A DNA stretch of 64,000 nucleotides from Intestinimonas massiliensis (ex Afouda et al. 2020) (GCF_900626285.1 NZ_LR131148.1:252275-316274), one strand, 5' to 3'; shown: positions 40,060-48,958, counted from the stretch's first letter. Notes: a model not told the origin generated them from the sequence alone. Numbers and translations: made by a program.

Positions 40060-41667
40060 TCAGTCCGCCTTGGGACCGGCGGCCACAAGGGCCTTGCCGG
40101 CGTCGTTGGTGGTGTACTTGGCGAAGTTCTTCACGAAGCGGGCGGCCAGATCCTTGGCCTTGGTGTCCCACTCGGCGGGGTCGGCATAGGTGTTGCGGGG
40201 GTCCAGAATGTTGGTGTCCACGCCGGGCAGCTGGGTGGGAACGGCAAAGTTGAAGTAGGGGATGGTCTTGGTCTCCGCCTTCAGGATGGAGCCGTCCAGG
40301 ATGGCGTCGATGATGCCGCGGGTGTCCTTGATGGAAATCCGCTTGCCGGTGCCGTTCCAGCCGGTGTTGACCAGGTAGGCCTTGGCGCCCGACTTCTTCA
40401 TCTTCTTCACCAGCTCCTCACCGTACTTGGTGGGGTGCAGCTCCAGGAAGGCCTGGCCGAAGCAGGCGGAGAAGGTGGGGGTGGGCTCGGTGATGCCCCG
40501 CTCGGTACCGGCCAGCTTGGAAGTGAAGCCGGACAGGAAGTAGTACTCGGTCTGCTCCGGGGTCAGGATGGACACGGGGGGCAGCACGCCGAAGGCGTCG
40601 GCGGACAGGAAGATCACGTTCTTGGCGTCGGGCCCGGCGGACACAGGGCGGACGATCTTCTCGATGTGGTCGATGGGGTAGGACACCCGGGTGTTCTCGG
40701 TGACGGAGTCGTCGCCGAAGTCGCAGTGGCCGTCCTGGTCCACAGTGACGTTCTCCAGCAGGGCGTTGCGCTTGATGGCGTGGTAAATGTCAGGCTCGGA
40801 CTCCTTGTCCAGGTTGATGACCTTGGCGTAGCAGCCGCCCTCAAAATTGAAGATGCCGTTGTCGTCCCAGCCGTGCTCGTCGTCGCCGATGAGCAGACGC
40901 TTGGGATCGGTGGACAGGGTGGTCTTGCCGGTGCCGGACAGGCCGAAGAACAGGGCGGTGTTTTCGCCGTTCATGTCGGTGTTGGCGGAGCAGTGCATGG
41001 AGGCCATGCCCCTCAGAGGCAGGAAGTAGTTCATCATGGAGAACATGCCCTTCTTCATCTCGCCGCCGTACCAGGTGTTCAGGATGACCTGCTCCCGGGA
41101 GGTGAGGTTGAAAACCACGGCGGTCTCGGAGTTCAGACCCAGCTCCTTGTAGTTTTCCACCTTGGCCTTGGAGGCGTTGTAGCAGACGAAGTCGGGCTGG
41201 AAGTCGGCCAGCTCCTCCTCGGTGGGCTGAATGAACATGTTCTTCACGAAGTGGGCCTGCCAGGCCACCTCCATGATGAAGCGGATGGCCATGCGGGTGT
41301 CGGCGTTGGCACCGCAGAACACGTCCATGACATACAGCTTCTTGCCCGACAGCTCCCGGATGGCCAGCTGCTTGCAGGCATCCCAGGCCTGCTGGGAGGC
41401 GGGCTTATTGTCGTTCTTGAAGGTGTCGGAGGTCCACCACACGGTGTCCTTGGAGGTGTCGTCCATGACGATGAACTTATCCTTGGGGGAACGGCCGGTG
41501 TAGATGCCGGTCATAACGTTGACAGCGCCCAGGTCGGTGACCTGGCCCTTATCGTAGCCCTCCAGACCGGGCTTGGTCTCCTCCTGGAACAGGACCTCGT
41601 AGGAGGGGTTGCGGAGGATCTCGGTGACGCCAGTGATGCCGTATTGATTCAAATCAATGTTTGCCAT
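40060..41667 (-). CDS. pckA: Phosphoenolpyruvate carboxykinase (ATP)
   Basis: A 535-residue cytosolic enzyme that interconverts oxaloacetate and PEP using ATP/ADP; in anaerobes it often runs toward oxaloacetate, saving energy. Kinase motifs: GIYTGRSPKDKFIV, the P-loop GLSGTGKTTLSTD, DDEHGWDDNGIFNFEGGCYAK (metal and nucleotide). C-terminus GKALVAAGPKAD. Start at MANIDLNQYG behind AGAGGTC. Own promoter with a dyad and a strong terminator, so a single-gene unit. Confidence 0.96.
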   Translation of the reverse strand: MANIDLNQYGITGVTEILRNPSYEVLFQEETKPGLEGYDKGQVTDLGAVNVMTGIYTGRSPKDKFIVMDDTSKDTVWWTSDTFKNDNKPASQQAWDACKQLAIRELSGKKLYVMDVFCGANADTRMAIRFIMEVAWQAHFVKNMFIQPTEEELADFQPDFVCYNASKAKVENYKELGLNSETAVVFNLTSREQVILNTWYGGEMKKGMFSMMNYFLPLRGMASMHCSANTDMNGENTALFFGLSGTGKTTLSTDPKRLLIGDDEHGWDDNGIFNFEGGCYAKVINLDKESEPDIYHAIKRNALLENVTVDQDGHCDFGDDSVTENTRVSYPIDHIEKIVRPVSAGPDAKNVIFLSADAFGVLPPVSILTPEQTEYYFLSGFTSKLAGTERGITEPTPTFSACFGQAFLELHPTKYGEELVKKMKKSGAKAYLVNTGWNGTGKRISIKDTRGIIDAILDGSILKAETKTIPYFNFAVPTQLPGVDTNILDPRNTYADPAEWDTKAKDLAARFVKNFAKYTTNDAGKALVAAGPKAD

Positions 41668-41752
41668 AATGCATGACCTCTTTCCCGTATTGATCTCTCT
41701 GGGGCTCCGGCGGGGCGGCCAAGCCCTGGAAGTTCTAGTTGCTATGACAATA

Positions 41753-41781
41753 ATCATACACAGAATTGGACATAAAGTCAA
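41753..41781 (-). promoter_or_regulatory. pckA promoter with overlapping dyad
   Basis: Minus strand TTGACT (41781-41776), 17-nt spacer, TATGAT (41758-41753). CACAGAATTG and CAATTCTCTGTG form an imperfect dyad (about 41759-41791) spanning the -35 region, a likely operator. Confidence 0.72.
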
Positions 41782-41853
41782 TTCTCTGTGTGGTACGATT
41801 TTGCAATTTTGTTTCCCGGCAGTTTCAATCCGTGCCCTGGGGGGCAGGGAGAA

Positions 41854-42717
41854 TCAGGACTGCAGATCCTGAAGCGCCCGGGCCAGGGCGGCAAACTCGC
41901 CGATGCCCAGCCGCTCTCCCCGGACGCCCTCGGGCAGTCCGGCGGCGGCGATGGCCTGCCGCAGCTGGTCTTTGCTCAGCCGGTCTCCGAAGGCCGAGGC
42001 CAGGCCGTTGAGCAGGGTCTTGCGCCGCTGGGCGAAGGAGACCTTCACCACCCGGAAGAAGGAGGCATCGTCCACCAGATCCTGGGGCGGCGTGTCCCTG
42101 GGCACCAGCCGGATGACGGCGGAGGTCACCTTGGGGGCGGGGAGGAAGCACTCGGGCGGCACCTCGAACAGAAACTCCGGCACCGTGTGGTACTGGCAGA
42201 ACAGGGAGAAGGCGCCGTAATCCGCCGTGCCCGGCGCGGCGCAGATCCGCAGGGCCACCTCCCGCTGGATCATCACCGTGATGGCCCGGAAGCACTTTGC
42301 TTCAATGAGGGCGGTGAGCACCGGGGTGGTGATGTTGTAGGGCAGATTGGCGCAGGCCAGGGGGGTAAGATCACCGAACTGCTCTGCCGCCAGTGCTGCC
42401 AGGTCCAGCTTCATGGCGTCCCCGGGGATGACGGTCACGTTGTCATAAGGGGCCAGGGTCTCGTCCAGAATGGGGAGCAGGGACTTGTCCAGCTCGATGG
42501 AGGCCACCCTGCCCGCCCGTTTGGCCAGCTGCACCGTCAGCGGGCCGATGCCCGGGCCGATCTCCAGCACGCCGCAGCTCTCGTCGGCGCCGGAGGCCTC
42601 GGCGATGTCCCGGGGCACCCAGCTCTGGATGAGGAAGTTCTGGCCCATGCTCTTGGAAAACCGGAAGCCGTGTCGGCCCAGCAGGGCTTTGATGTCTTTT
42701 TCATTGCACAGATCCAT
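41854..42717 (-). CDS. rsmA: 16S rRNA (adenine1518/1519-N6)-dimethyltransferase
   Basis: A 287-residue SAM-dependent enzyme that dimethylates two adjacent adenines in helix 45 of 16S rRNA. N-terminal FRFSKSMGQNFLIQ, SAM site LEIGPGIGPLTVQLAKRAG, catalytic NLPYNITTPVL, and FLPAPKVTSAVIRL. GAGGTGATC precedes the ATG. It follows a 36-codon ORF by 11 bp, with which it is probably co-transcribed. Confidence 0.95.
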   Translation of the reverse strand: MDLCNEKDIKALLGRHGFRFSKSMGQNFLIQSWVPRDIAEASGADESCGVLEIGPGIGPLTVQLAKRAGRVASIELDKSLLPILDETLAPYDNVTVIPGDAMKLDLAALAAEQFGDLTPLACANLPYNITTPVLTALIEAKCFRAITVMIQREVALRICAAPGTADYGAFSLFCQYHTVPEFLFEVPPECFLPAPKVTSAVIRLVPRDTPPQDLVDDASFFRVVKVSFAQRRKTLLNGLASAFGDRLSKDQLRQAIAAAGLPEGVRGERLGIGEFAALARALQDLQS

Positions 42718-42728
42718 GGGGGATCACC

Positions 42729-42839
42729 TCAGTTCAGATTGAAAGGGGGGCGCAGCCGGGGTTTGGGAAAGACCTGGAGGCCCGCTGTACCGATAACAGT
42801 GCCGTCCTCCGGCCGTGTAGGGCGGATCGTATAGTTCAT
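42729..42839 (-). CDS. 36-residue ORF upstream of rsmA, GNAT-like N-terminus
   Basis: MNYTIRPTRPEDGTVIGTAG and on to RPPFNLN, with a strong AAGGAGG 7 nt before the ATG. The first 16 residues look like the start of a GNAT acetyltransferase, but the protein stops, so it is either a remnant or a small leader-type ORF coupled to rsmA. Not a complete enzyme. Confidence 0.5.
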   Translation of the reverse strand: MNYTIRPTRPEDGTVIGTAGLQVFPKPRLRPPFNLN

Positions 42840-42872
42840 GGGGCATCCTCCTTACAACAAAATATTTTTGCC

Positions 42873-42901
42873 ACTATACCACAAAAGACGGCAAAAAACA
42901 A
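42873..42901 (-). promoter_or_regulatory. Putative promoter of the rsmA unit
   Basis: Minus strand TTGTTT (42901-42896), 17-nt spacer, TATAGT (42878-42873). The -35 overlaps the T-tract of the degV terminator. Confidence 0.5.
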
Positions 42902-42930
42902 CCGCCCGGAAGGAAGCACCCTCCGGGCGG
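42893..42930 (-). terminator. Terminator after degV
   Basis: Minus strand CCGCCCGGA / TCCGGGCGG with GGGTGCTTCCT loop, then TTGTTTTTT. Confidence 0.9.
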
Positions 42931-42942
42931 CGGGAAAAACCC

Positions 42943-43779
42943 TCAGTACGCGGCCACCACGCCGCCGTCGTTGGCGTACACCGTGGAGATGCCGCCGGTC
43001 TCGCTGATCAGGATGTCAGAGAACCGGCACTGCTTCAGTGCCAGCTCCCGCAGGTAGTAGGCACGGTCCAGGCAGTTGCAGTGGACGATGGCCAGCCGCC
43101 TGCCGGCGTGGTTGGGATCGGCCGCCATGATGGAGACCATCTTGCCCAGAGCCTGCTTCACCGACATGGCCTGGCCCCGCTTGCAGATCTCCCCCTCGGG
43201 GGTGGAGCCCAGCAACAGCTTGATGCGCAGGGTGCTGGTCACCAGGGACTGCATCCGGGACAGCCGGCCGTTCTTGCGCAGATTGTCCAGGTTCTCCAGC
43301 ACGAACATGGTGTCCATCTCCTCGATATAGCGGGACACCTGGGCTACCACAGTGGTGAAATCCATGCCGGACTGGGCCAGCTCCTGGATCTTCAGCGCCA
43401 CCAGCACCTCACCGGCGGAGGCGGAGCAGGAGTTGAAGATGTGGACGTTGGCCTCGGGGTGCTCTTCCAGCCACAGGTTCCGGGCCTGGGCCGCGGCGTT
43501 GTGGGAGCCGGAGAGCAGGGCGGACAGGGTGACCACGTAGATGTCCTCCGCCCCGCAGTCAAAGGCGTCCAGATACTGGGCGGGGGAGGGGCAGGAGGTG
43601 TGAGGCGCGGTGGGGCAGTGGTGCATGGCGTGGAGGAGGGCTCCCCGGTCGAAGCAGGGGTCGTCCACGACCACATGGCTGCCCACATGGATGGTCAGCG
43701 GTACGCTGACAAAACAGCCGTCCCGCAGCTGGGCGGGAGTCAGGTCACAGCAGCTATCGACAATAATTTTGAAACTCAT
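42943..43779 (-). CDS. DegV family fatty-acid-binding protein
   Basis: A 278-residue protein with the DegV start MSFKIIVDSCCDLTP, the CPSPAQYLDAFDCG segment, VVTLSALLSGSHNAAAQA (fatty acid carboxylate-binding Ser motif) and FNSCSASAGEVLVALKI. DegV/FakB proteins bind fatty acids and hand them to a kinase for phospholipid synthesis. Start ATG behind TTGAGGAT. Flanked by its own promoter and terminator. Confidence 0.9.
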   Translation of the reverse strand: MSFKIIVDSCCDLTPAQLRDGCFVSVPLTIHVGSHVVVDDPCFDRGALLHAMHHCPTAPHTSCPSPAQYLDAFDCGAEDIYVVTLSALLSGSHNAAAQARNLWLEEHPEANVHIFNSCSASAGEVLVALKIQELAQSGMDFTTVVAQVSRYIEEMDTMFVLENLDNLRKNGRLSRMQSLVTSTLRIKLLLGSTPEGEICKRGQAMSVKQALGKMVSIMAADPNHAGRRLAIVHCNCLDRAYYLRELALKQCRFSDILISETGGISTVYANDGGVVAAY

Positions 43780-43829
43780 GACAGAAATCCTCAAATATAG
43801 TTCTAAAGATTACATCCGTTCTTTGGGAC

Positions 43830-43858
43830 ATTGTATCATCAATGCCCCAAAAAGTAAA
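43830..43858 (-). promoter_or_regulatory. degV promoter
   Basis: Minus strand TTTACT (43858-43853), 17-nt spacer, TACAAT (43835-43830) with extended TGA, the same TGATACAAT box as upstream of the kinase gene at 4851. Confidence 0.68.
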
Positions 43859-43896
43859 GGGAGAAGATGTAAACAAATTGGATTTCCTTGGCCTGG

Positions 43897-45261
43897 TCAG
43901 AAAGGCCAGGTAAACCGGTCAGGGGCGCCCACCAGGATGCGGGCGGAGCAGGGGGACACGGGCAGCCAGGTGCGGCCGCCGTCGTTGTTGAAGATCTGGT
44001 CGCCGTTGAGCACGTCCTGGAGCACCGGCTCGTTGTGGGGGAACTCCACGTGGATCTCCTGGGGCTCCAGGTTCAGGACCACATAGACCCGCTGACTGTC
44101 GGTGGAGCGGCGGAACACCAGCTGCTGGTTCTTGATGACCACGTTCTCGTAGCCGCCGGTCCGCAGGGCGGGGAAGGCGGAGCGGATGGCAGCCAGCTTG
44201 GACAGGTGGGCGCACAGGCTCTGGTCCAGCTGCATCATCTCCTTCAGCTCCAGGTGGGGGCGGAGCACCGCGTCGGAGGTCTTGGTGCGGGCCCCTTTCA
44301 GTGCCCACTCGCTGCCGTAGTAGAGGGAGGGGATGCCCGGCATGGTGTACAGCAGGGTGTACACGTTGTTCAGGTGGGCGGGATCGTTCAGCTTGCTGGC
44401 CAGCCGGTCCACGTCGTGGTTGTCCACGAAGTTGTAGAGGCTCAGGTTCCGGTAGATGCCGCCGGGGCCGAACTGGCGGTTGAGGGAGTGGGCGATCTCG
44501 AAGTAATTCTTGTCGTTGTGGGAGGACCACAGGCCCTTCCAGCACTCGTAGTTGGTGACGGAGTCCAGCATCTCCGGGTTGGCCCACCGGGCGTAGTCCC
44601 CGTGGATGATCTCGCCCATGAGCCAGAACTCCGGGTCCTTCCCCTTCACAAAGCCCTTCAGGGTGCGGAAGAAGTCAAAGTCCACGCAGTCGGCGGCGTC
44701 CAGCCGCAGGCCGTCGATGTGGAATTCGTCCATCCACATGGCCACCGCGTCCAGCAGGTGATGGACCACATCCGGGTTGCGCAGGTTCAGCTTCACCAGC
44801 TCGTAGTGGCCCTGCCAGGCGGTGTACCAGAAGGGGTCTCCCATAGGGGAAGGGCCGCCGAAGTTCAGGTCGTGGAACCAGCCGCAGTAAGGCGAGCTCT
44901 GGCCCTTTTCCCGCACGTCCCTGAAGGCCCAGAACTCCCGGCCCACGTGGTTGAACACCCCGTCCAGCACGATGCGGATGCCGTTTTCGTGGAGCTCATG
45001 GCACAGCTTGGCAAAGGATTTGTTGTCCCCCAGGCGGCAGTCGATCTGGAAGTAGTCGGCGGTGTCGTAGCCGTGCTTGACGGACTGGAACACCGGCCCC
45101 AGGTAGAGGGCGTTGACCCCCAGCTCCTTCAGGTGGGGGATCCAGTCCCGGAGCTGCTCCAGCCGCTGGACCGGGGCCCCGAAGTCGTTGTACTCCGGCG
45201 CGCCGCAGAATCCCAGGGGATAGATATGGTAGAACACAGAATCGGTGGACCAATGACTCAT
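43897..45261 (-). CDS. GH13 alpha-amylase-family glycoside hydrolase
   Basis: A 454-residue (beta/alpha)8 enzyme acting on alpha-glucans, with no signal peptide, so cytoplasmic. The GH13 regions are clear: DGVFNHVG (region I), GLRLDAADCV with nucleophile D188, LMGEIIHG with acid/base E217, and FVDNHDVDR with D283. Starts MSHWSTDSVFYHIYPLGF; AAACGGAGGC precedes the ATG. It lies 33 bp after trmD on the same strand and may be read through from it. Substrate (maltodextrin, glycogen) not resolvable. Confidence 0.93.
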   Translation of the reverse strand: MSHWSTDSVFYHIYPLGFCGAPEYNDFGAPVQRLEQLRDWIPHLKELGVNALYLGPVFQSVKHGYDTADYFQIDCRLGDNKSFAKLCHELHENGIRIVLDGVFNHVGREFWAFRDVREKGQSSPYCGWFHDLNFGGPSPMGDPFWYTAWQGHYELVKLNLRNPDVVHHLLDAVAMWMDEFHIDGLRLDAADCVDFDFFRTLKGFVKGKDPEFWLMGEIIHGDYARWANPEMLDSVTNYECWKGLWSSHNDKNYFEIAHSLNRQFGPGGIYRNLSLYNFVDNHDVDRLASKLNDPAHLNNVYTLLYTMPGIPSLYYGSEWALKGARTKTSDAVLRPHLELKEMMQLDQSLCAHLSKLAAIRSAFPALRTGGYENVVIKNQQLVFRRSTDSQRVYVVLNLEPQEIHVEFPHNEPVLQDVLNGDQIFNNDGGRTWLPVSPCSARILVGAPDRFTWPF

Positions 45262-45294
45262 AACAAATGCCTCCGTTTCAATGTGTGAAATACG

Positions 45295-46038
45295 TCAGTT
45301 GCCCTCTTCCTCCAGCTCTTTCAGCAGCTTCTGGTCCTCCTTGGAGGACAGGTCCAGCTTGGCGTACAGGTCGGGCCGCCGCTGCCGGGTGCGGAGGATG
45401 GACTGCTTCCGCCGCCACTTGGCGATGTTCTTGTGGTCGCCGGAGCGGAGGATGGGGGGGACCTTCCGGCCGTGCCACTCCTCGGGCCGGGAGTACTGGG
45501 GGTACTCCAGCAGACCGTTCCAGTGGCTCTCATTCTCAAAGCACTCGGGGTCGGACAGCACCCCGGGTACCAGCCGGGCCACCGCGTCGGACACCACCAT
45601 GGCGGCCAGCTCGCCGCCGGTGAGGACGAAGTCTCCGATGGAGATCTCCTCGTCCACGCACTCCTCGATGAACCGCTCGTCAATGCCCTCGTAGTGGCCG
45701 CACACCAGGATCAGGTGGTCGTAGTCGTCCCGCAGCCGCCGGGCGTCGCCCTCGGTAAAGGTCTTGCCCGCGGGGGACATATAGATGGTGTGCCCCGGCC
45801 CGTAGGTGTCCACGATGTGCTTCCAGCACTGGTAGAGAGGGTCGGCCTGCATCACCGCACCACGGCCGCCGCCGTAGGGGTAGTCGTCCACCTGCTTCTG
45901 CTTGTTCAGGGTGTAGTCCCGGATCTGATGGGCCTCAATGCGGATGATGTCCCGCTCCTGGGCCCGGCCCAGGATGGATTCGTTCATCATATCCCCCACG
46001 GTAAGATCGAACAGGGTCATGATATCAATGCTATACAT
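45295..46038 (-). CDS. trmD: tRNA (guanine37-N1)-methyltransferase
   Basis: A 247-residue SPOUT enzyme that methylates G37 beside the anticodon, preventing frameshifts. MYSIDIMTLFDLTVGDMMNESI at the start, DDYPYGGGRGAVMQADPLY (substrate loop), LVCGHYEGIDERFIEECVDEEISIGDFVLTGGELAAMV forming the SAM knot. Its start overlaps the rimM stop by 8 nt. Slightly shorter at the C-terminus than usual but complete. Confidence 0.96.
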   Translation of the reverse strand: MYSIDIMTLFDLTVGDMMNESILGRAQERDIIRIEAHQIRDYTLNKQKQVDDYPYGGGRGAVMQADPLYQCWKHIVDTYGPGHTIYMSPAGKTFTEGDARRLRDDYDHLILVCGHYEGIDERFIEECVDEEISIGDFVLTGGELAAMVVSDAVARLVPGVLSDPECFENESHWNGLLEYPQYSRPEEWHGRKVPPILRSGDHKNIAKWRRKQSILRTRQRRPDLYAKLDLSSKEDQKLLKELEEEGN

Positions 46039-46531
46039 CGGTGCGCATCCCCTCGATGAGCCGGACCTTGATATAGCCCGCCTCCACATCGGTCTCCGCC
46101 AGGAACTCGTCCACGGCGGGGATCATATACTCATGCTCCCCCTTTACCACATACACCTCATGGGCGGGAGGCGTGAGCACGTCGGCCACCACGCCGATCT
46201 TCTCGCCGGTGGCGGCGTCGATGACATCAAGGCCCATCAGGTCGGCGATGAAGTGCCGCCCGTCAGGCAGCTCCACTCCGGTGCGGTCAATGGACAGCAC
46301 CTTGCCCTTCAGCGCCATGGCCCCGTTCACGTCGGTCACACCCTCCAGGGTGGCCAGCACATTGCCCTTGTGGACCCGGGCGGAGCGCACCTTCACCGGC
46401 TTGCCGTCCAGATAAAAGGTATCGAACTGACAGAGAAAGTCGGGGGTGTCGCACCAGGGGACGATCTTCACCTCACCCTGGATGCCGTGGGTGTTGACGA
46501 TCTGCCCGGCCTCGAGAAATTGGTTTTTCAT
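46031..46531 (-). CDS. rimM: Ribosome maturation factor RimM
   Basis: A 166-residue 30S assembly factor that binds S19 and matures the 16S 3' domain. Starts MKNQFLEAGQIVNTHGIQGEVKIV, with ADLMGLDVIDAATGEKIGVV and the PRC-barrel end. GCAGGAGG is the ribosome site. Preceded by a strong terminator-like palindrome, so its level may be set separately from the upstream genes. Confidence 0.95.
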   Translation of the reverse strand: MKNQFLEAGQIVNTHGIQGEVKIVPWCDTPDFLCQFDTFYLDGKPVKVRSARVHKGNVLATLEGVTDVNGAMALKGKVLSIDRTGVELPDGRHFIADLMGLDVIDAATGEKIGVVADVLTPPAHEVYVVKGEHEYMIPAVDEFLAETDVEAGYIKVRLIEGMRTDV

Positions 46532-46566
46532 ATTGCTGCAACCTCCTGCAGGCTGGATTTGATGCA

Positions 46567-46598
46567 AAAAGCGGCGGGGTAGCTACCCCGCCGCTTTT
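46567..46598 (-). terminator. Intra-operon terminator between khpA and rimM
   Basis: AAAAGCGGCGGGGTAG / CTACCCCGCCGCTTTT, a perfect palindrome with T-run on the minus strand, abutting the khpA stop. Confidence 0.88.
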
Positions 46599-46828
46599 CA
46601 GTCGACGATCTCGACGGAGACCTTGGTGCCCTGGCGCTGGGCCACGGAGCGCATCAGCGTGCGGATCTCCTTGGCGATGCGGCCCTGGCGGCCGATCACC
46701 TTGCCCATGTCCTCGGGGGCTACCCGAAGCTCCAGGACGGTCTCACTCTCGCCGGCGTGCTCGGTGACCACCACGGAGTCGGGGTGGTCTACCAGGCTGC
46801 GGGCGATGTAGGTGAGCAGTTCCTTCAT
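46598..46828 (-). CDS. khpA: KH domain RNA-binding protein KhpA
   Basis: A 76-residue single KH domain with the GxxG loop in GKVIGRQGRIAKEIRTLM. In Firmicutes KhpA works with KhpB/Jag on RNA and affects cell division and envelope growth. Usual place between rpsP and rimM. Confidence 0.94.
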   Translation of the reverse strand: MKELLTYIARSLVDHPDSVVVTEHAGESETVLELRVAPEDMGKVIGRQGRIAKEIRTLMRSVAQRQGTKVSVEIVD

Positions 46829-46845
46829 GCCAGCCTGACCTCCAA

Positions 46846-47085
46846 TTAGATGGCGCCAGCTTTTTTCAGCAGAGCCTTCACGGTCTCAGTGGGCTGAGCG
46901 CCGGTCTTGATCCAGGCCTGGGCGCGCTCGGCGTCCACCTTGATCTCGGCGGGCTGGGTCAGGGGGTTGTAAGTGCCGATCTCCTCGATGAAGCGGCCGT
47001 CACGGGGATAGCGGGAGTCCGCCACCACGATGCGGTAGAAAGGAGACTTCTTAGCGCCCATGCGACGCAGTCTGATCTTAACCAT
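46846..47085 (-). CDS. rpsP: 30S ribosomal protein S16
   Basis: A 79-residue ribosomal protein: MVKIRLRRMGAKKSPFYRIVVADSR and IEEIGTYNPL. GGAGGTGAAGATAC is the ribosome site. Conserved order ffh-rpsP-khpA-rimM-trmD. Confidence 0.97.
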   Translation of the reverse strand: MVKIRLRRMGAKKSPFYRIVVADSRYPRDGRFIEEIGTYNPLTQPAEIKVDAERAQAWIKTGAQPTETVKALLKKAGAI

Positions 47086-47154
47086 TGTATCTTCACCTCC
47101 ATGTAAGTTTCAAACATCTATTATGGAAACGCGGCACGCCGCGCTTACCAACAC

Positions 47155-48513
47155 TTAGAAGGGCAGGCCGGGCAGCTTGCCGAAGCCGCCCATCTTTCCC
47201 ATCCTGCCCAGCTTCTTCATGTTCTTGCCGGAGAACTGCTTGCTCATCTGCTGCATCAGCTCGAACTGTTTGAGCAGCCGGTTGATGTCCACCACCTGGG
47301 TGCCGGACCCGGCGGCGATCCGCTTTTTCCGGCTGTTGTTCAGCAGGGAGGGGTCCTCCCGCTCGGCGGGGGTCATGGACAGGATGATGGCCTCGGTGCG
47401 GGCCAGGGCGGATTCGTCCACCATGGCGCCCTCCAGAGCCTTGCCGTTGACGCCGGGCAGCATCCCGGCAATGTCGCTGAGGGAGCCCATGCTCTTGACC
47501 TGCACCAGCTGGTCGTAGAAGTCGGCCAGGGTGAACTTGTTCTTCCGCAGCTTCTGCTCCAGCTCGGCGGCCTTCTTTGCGTCAAAGGTCTGCTGGGCCT
47601 TCTCGATGAGGGAGAGCACGTCGCCCATGCCCAGGATCCGGGAGGCCATCCGGTCCGGGTAGAACAGGTCCACCTGATCCAGCTTCTCGCCCTGACCCAC
47701 GAACTTGATGGGCTTGCCGGTGACTGCCTTGATGGACAGGGCCGCGCCGCCCCGGGCGTCGCCGTCCAGCTTGGTGAGCATCACGCCGGTGATGTCCAGA
47801 GCCTCGTCAAAGGCCTTGGCGGCGTTCACCGCGTCCTGACCGATCATGGCGTCCACGATGAGCAGGATCTCGGTGGGGTTGATGGCCGCCTTCATGTCCT
47901 TGAGCTGATCCATCAGCTCCTCGTCCACGTGGAGCCGGCCGGCGGTATCAATAAAGACGATGTCGTTGCCGTGCTTCTTGGCGTGCTCGATGCCCGCCTT
48001 GGCGATGTCGATGGGGTCGATCTGCCCCATCTGGAACACCGGCACATCCACCTGGGAACCCACCACCTCCAGCTGGGTGATGGCGGCGGGACGGAAGGTG
48101 TCGCAGGCCACCAGAAGGGGCCGCTTGCCCTGCTTCTTGAAGAACCCCGCCAGCTTGGCGCCGTTGGTGGTCTTGCCCGCGCCGTTGAGGCCGCACAGCA
48201 TCACCACCGTGGGGGGCTTGGGGGAGATGGTCAGCTTGGTGTTCTCGCCGCCCATCAGGTTGGTCAGTTCCTCGTTGACGATCTTCACGATCATCTGGGC
48301 GGGGGTCAGGCTCTCCAGTACGTCGGAGCCCACAGCCCGCTCGGTGACGGAGGCCACGAACTGCTTGACGACCTTGAAGTTGACGTCGGCCTCCAGCAGG
48401 GCCATGCGGATCTCCTTCATGGCCTCCTTCACGTCGGCCTCGGTGAGACGGCCCTTGCCCCGCAGCTTCTTGAATGCCGCGGAGAGCTTTTCGGTCAATC
48501 CTTCAAACGCCAT
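47155..48513 (-). CDS. ffh: Signal recognition particle protein Ffh
   Basis: A 452-residue GTPase (SRP54) that binds signal sequences and docks with FtsY. N domain, then G domain with GLNGAGKTTNGAKLAG, DTAGRLHVDEELM, TKLDGDARGG, and the Met-rich M domain (QFELMQQMSKQFSGKNMKKLGRMGKMGGFG) that binds SRP RNA and signal peptides. Four bases after ylxM stop. Confidence 0.97.
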   Translation of the reverse strand: MAFEGLTEKLSAAFKKLRGKGRLTEADVKEAMKEIRMALLEADVNFKVVKQFVASVTERAVGSDVLESLTPAQMIVKIVNEELTNLMGGENTKLTISPKPPTVVMLCGLNGAGKTTNGAKLAGFFKKQGKRPLLVACDTFRPAAITQLEVVGSQVDVPVFQMGQIDPIDIAKAGIEHAKKHGNDIVFIDTAGRLHVDEELMDQLKDMKAAINPTEILLIVDAMIGQDAVNAAKAFDEALDITGVMLTKLDGDARGGAALSIKAVTGKPIKFVGQGEKLDQVDLFYPDRMASRILGMGDVLSLIEKAQQTFDAKKAAELEQKLRKNKFTLADFYDQLVQVKSMGSLSDIAGMLPGVNGKALEGAMVDESALARTEAIILSMTPAEREDPSLLNNSRKKRIAAGSGTQVVDINRLLKQFELMQQMSKQFSGKNMKKLGRMGKMGGFGKLPGLPF

Positions 48514-48517
48514 GGGG

Positions 48518-48886
48518 TCACTCCTGTTTCAGCTGGGCCAGCAGGTCACGGATGCGGCCGCACTGGACCTCCACCTCGTCGTCCTGCCAGTTCTGGTCGT
48601 TGCGCTTGGCGATGGCGTCCACCGCCTCCTGGATCTGGTTGAACTGACCCTGCATCTGATGGAACCGCTTGATGATGCCGGTCTTGTCCTCCAGCTCGGT
48701 CAGCACCGCCTCCGCCCGGACGATCACGTCCCGCACACCCTGCCGGGTGATGCCGTAGTTCTCCGCGATCTCCGCCAGAGACAGGTCCTCATTGTAATAA
48801 AGGTCGTAGAACTCCTTCTGTCGGTCGGTCAGCATGTCGCCGTAGAAATCATACAGCAGCGCCATACGGTATGCCTGATTTTTCAT
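48518..48886 (-). CDS. ylxM: YlxM-like HTH regulator of the SRP operon
   Basis: A 122-residue sigma-region-4-like HTH protein (MLTDRQKEFYDLYYNEDLSLAEIAENYGITRQGVRDVIVRAE), conserved upstream of ffh and thought to modulate SRP GTPase or gene expression. First gene of the operon, with a near-consensus promoter upstream. Confidence 0.93.
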   Translation of the reverse strand: MKNQAYRMALLYDFYGDMLTDRQKEFYDLYYNEDLSLAEIAENYGITRQGVRDVIVRAEAVLTELEDKTGIIKRFHQMQGQFNQIQEAVDAIAKRNDQNWQDDEVEVQCGRIRDLLAQLKQE

Positions 48887-48958
48887 CCCGCAGCCTCCTT
48901 CCGGACCTCTGGTGGTTCTGTAAAGGAAGTAAAGTTTCAAAGCTTTACAACAATGAGG

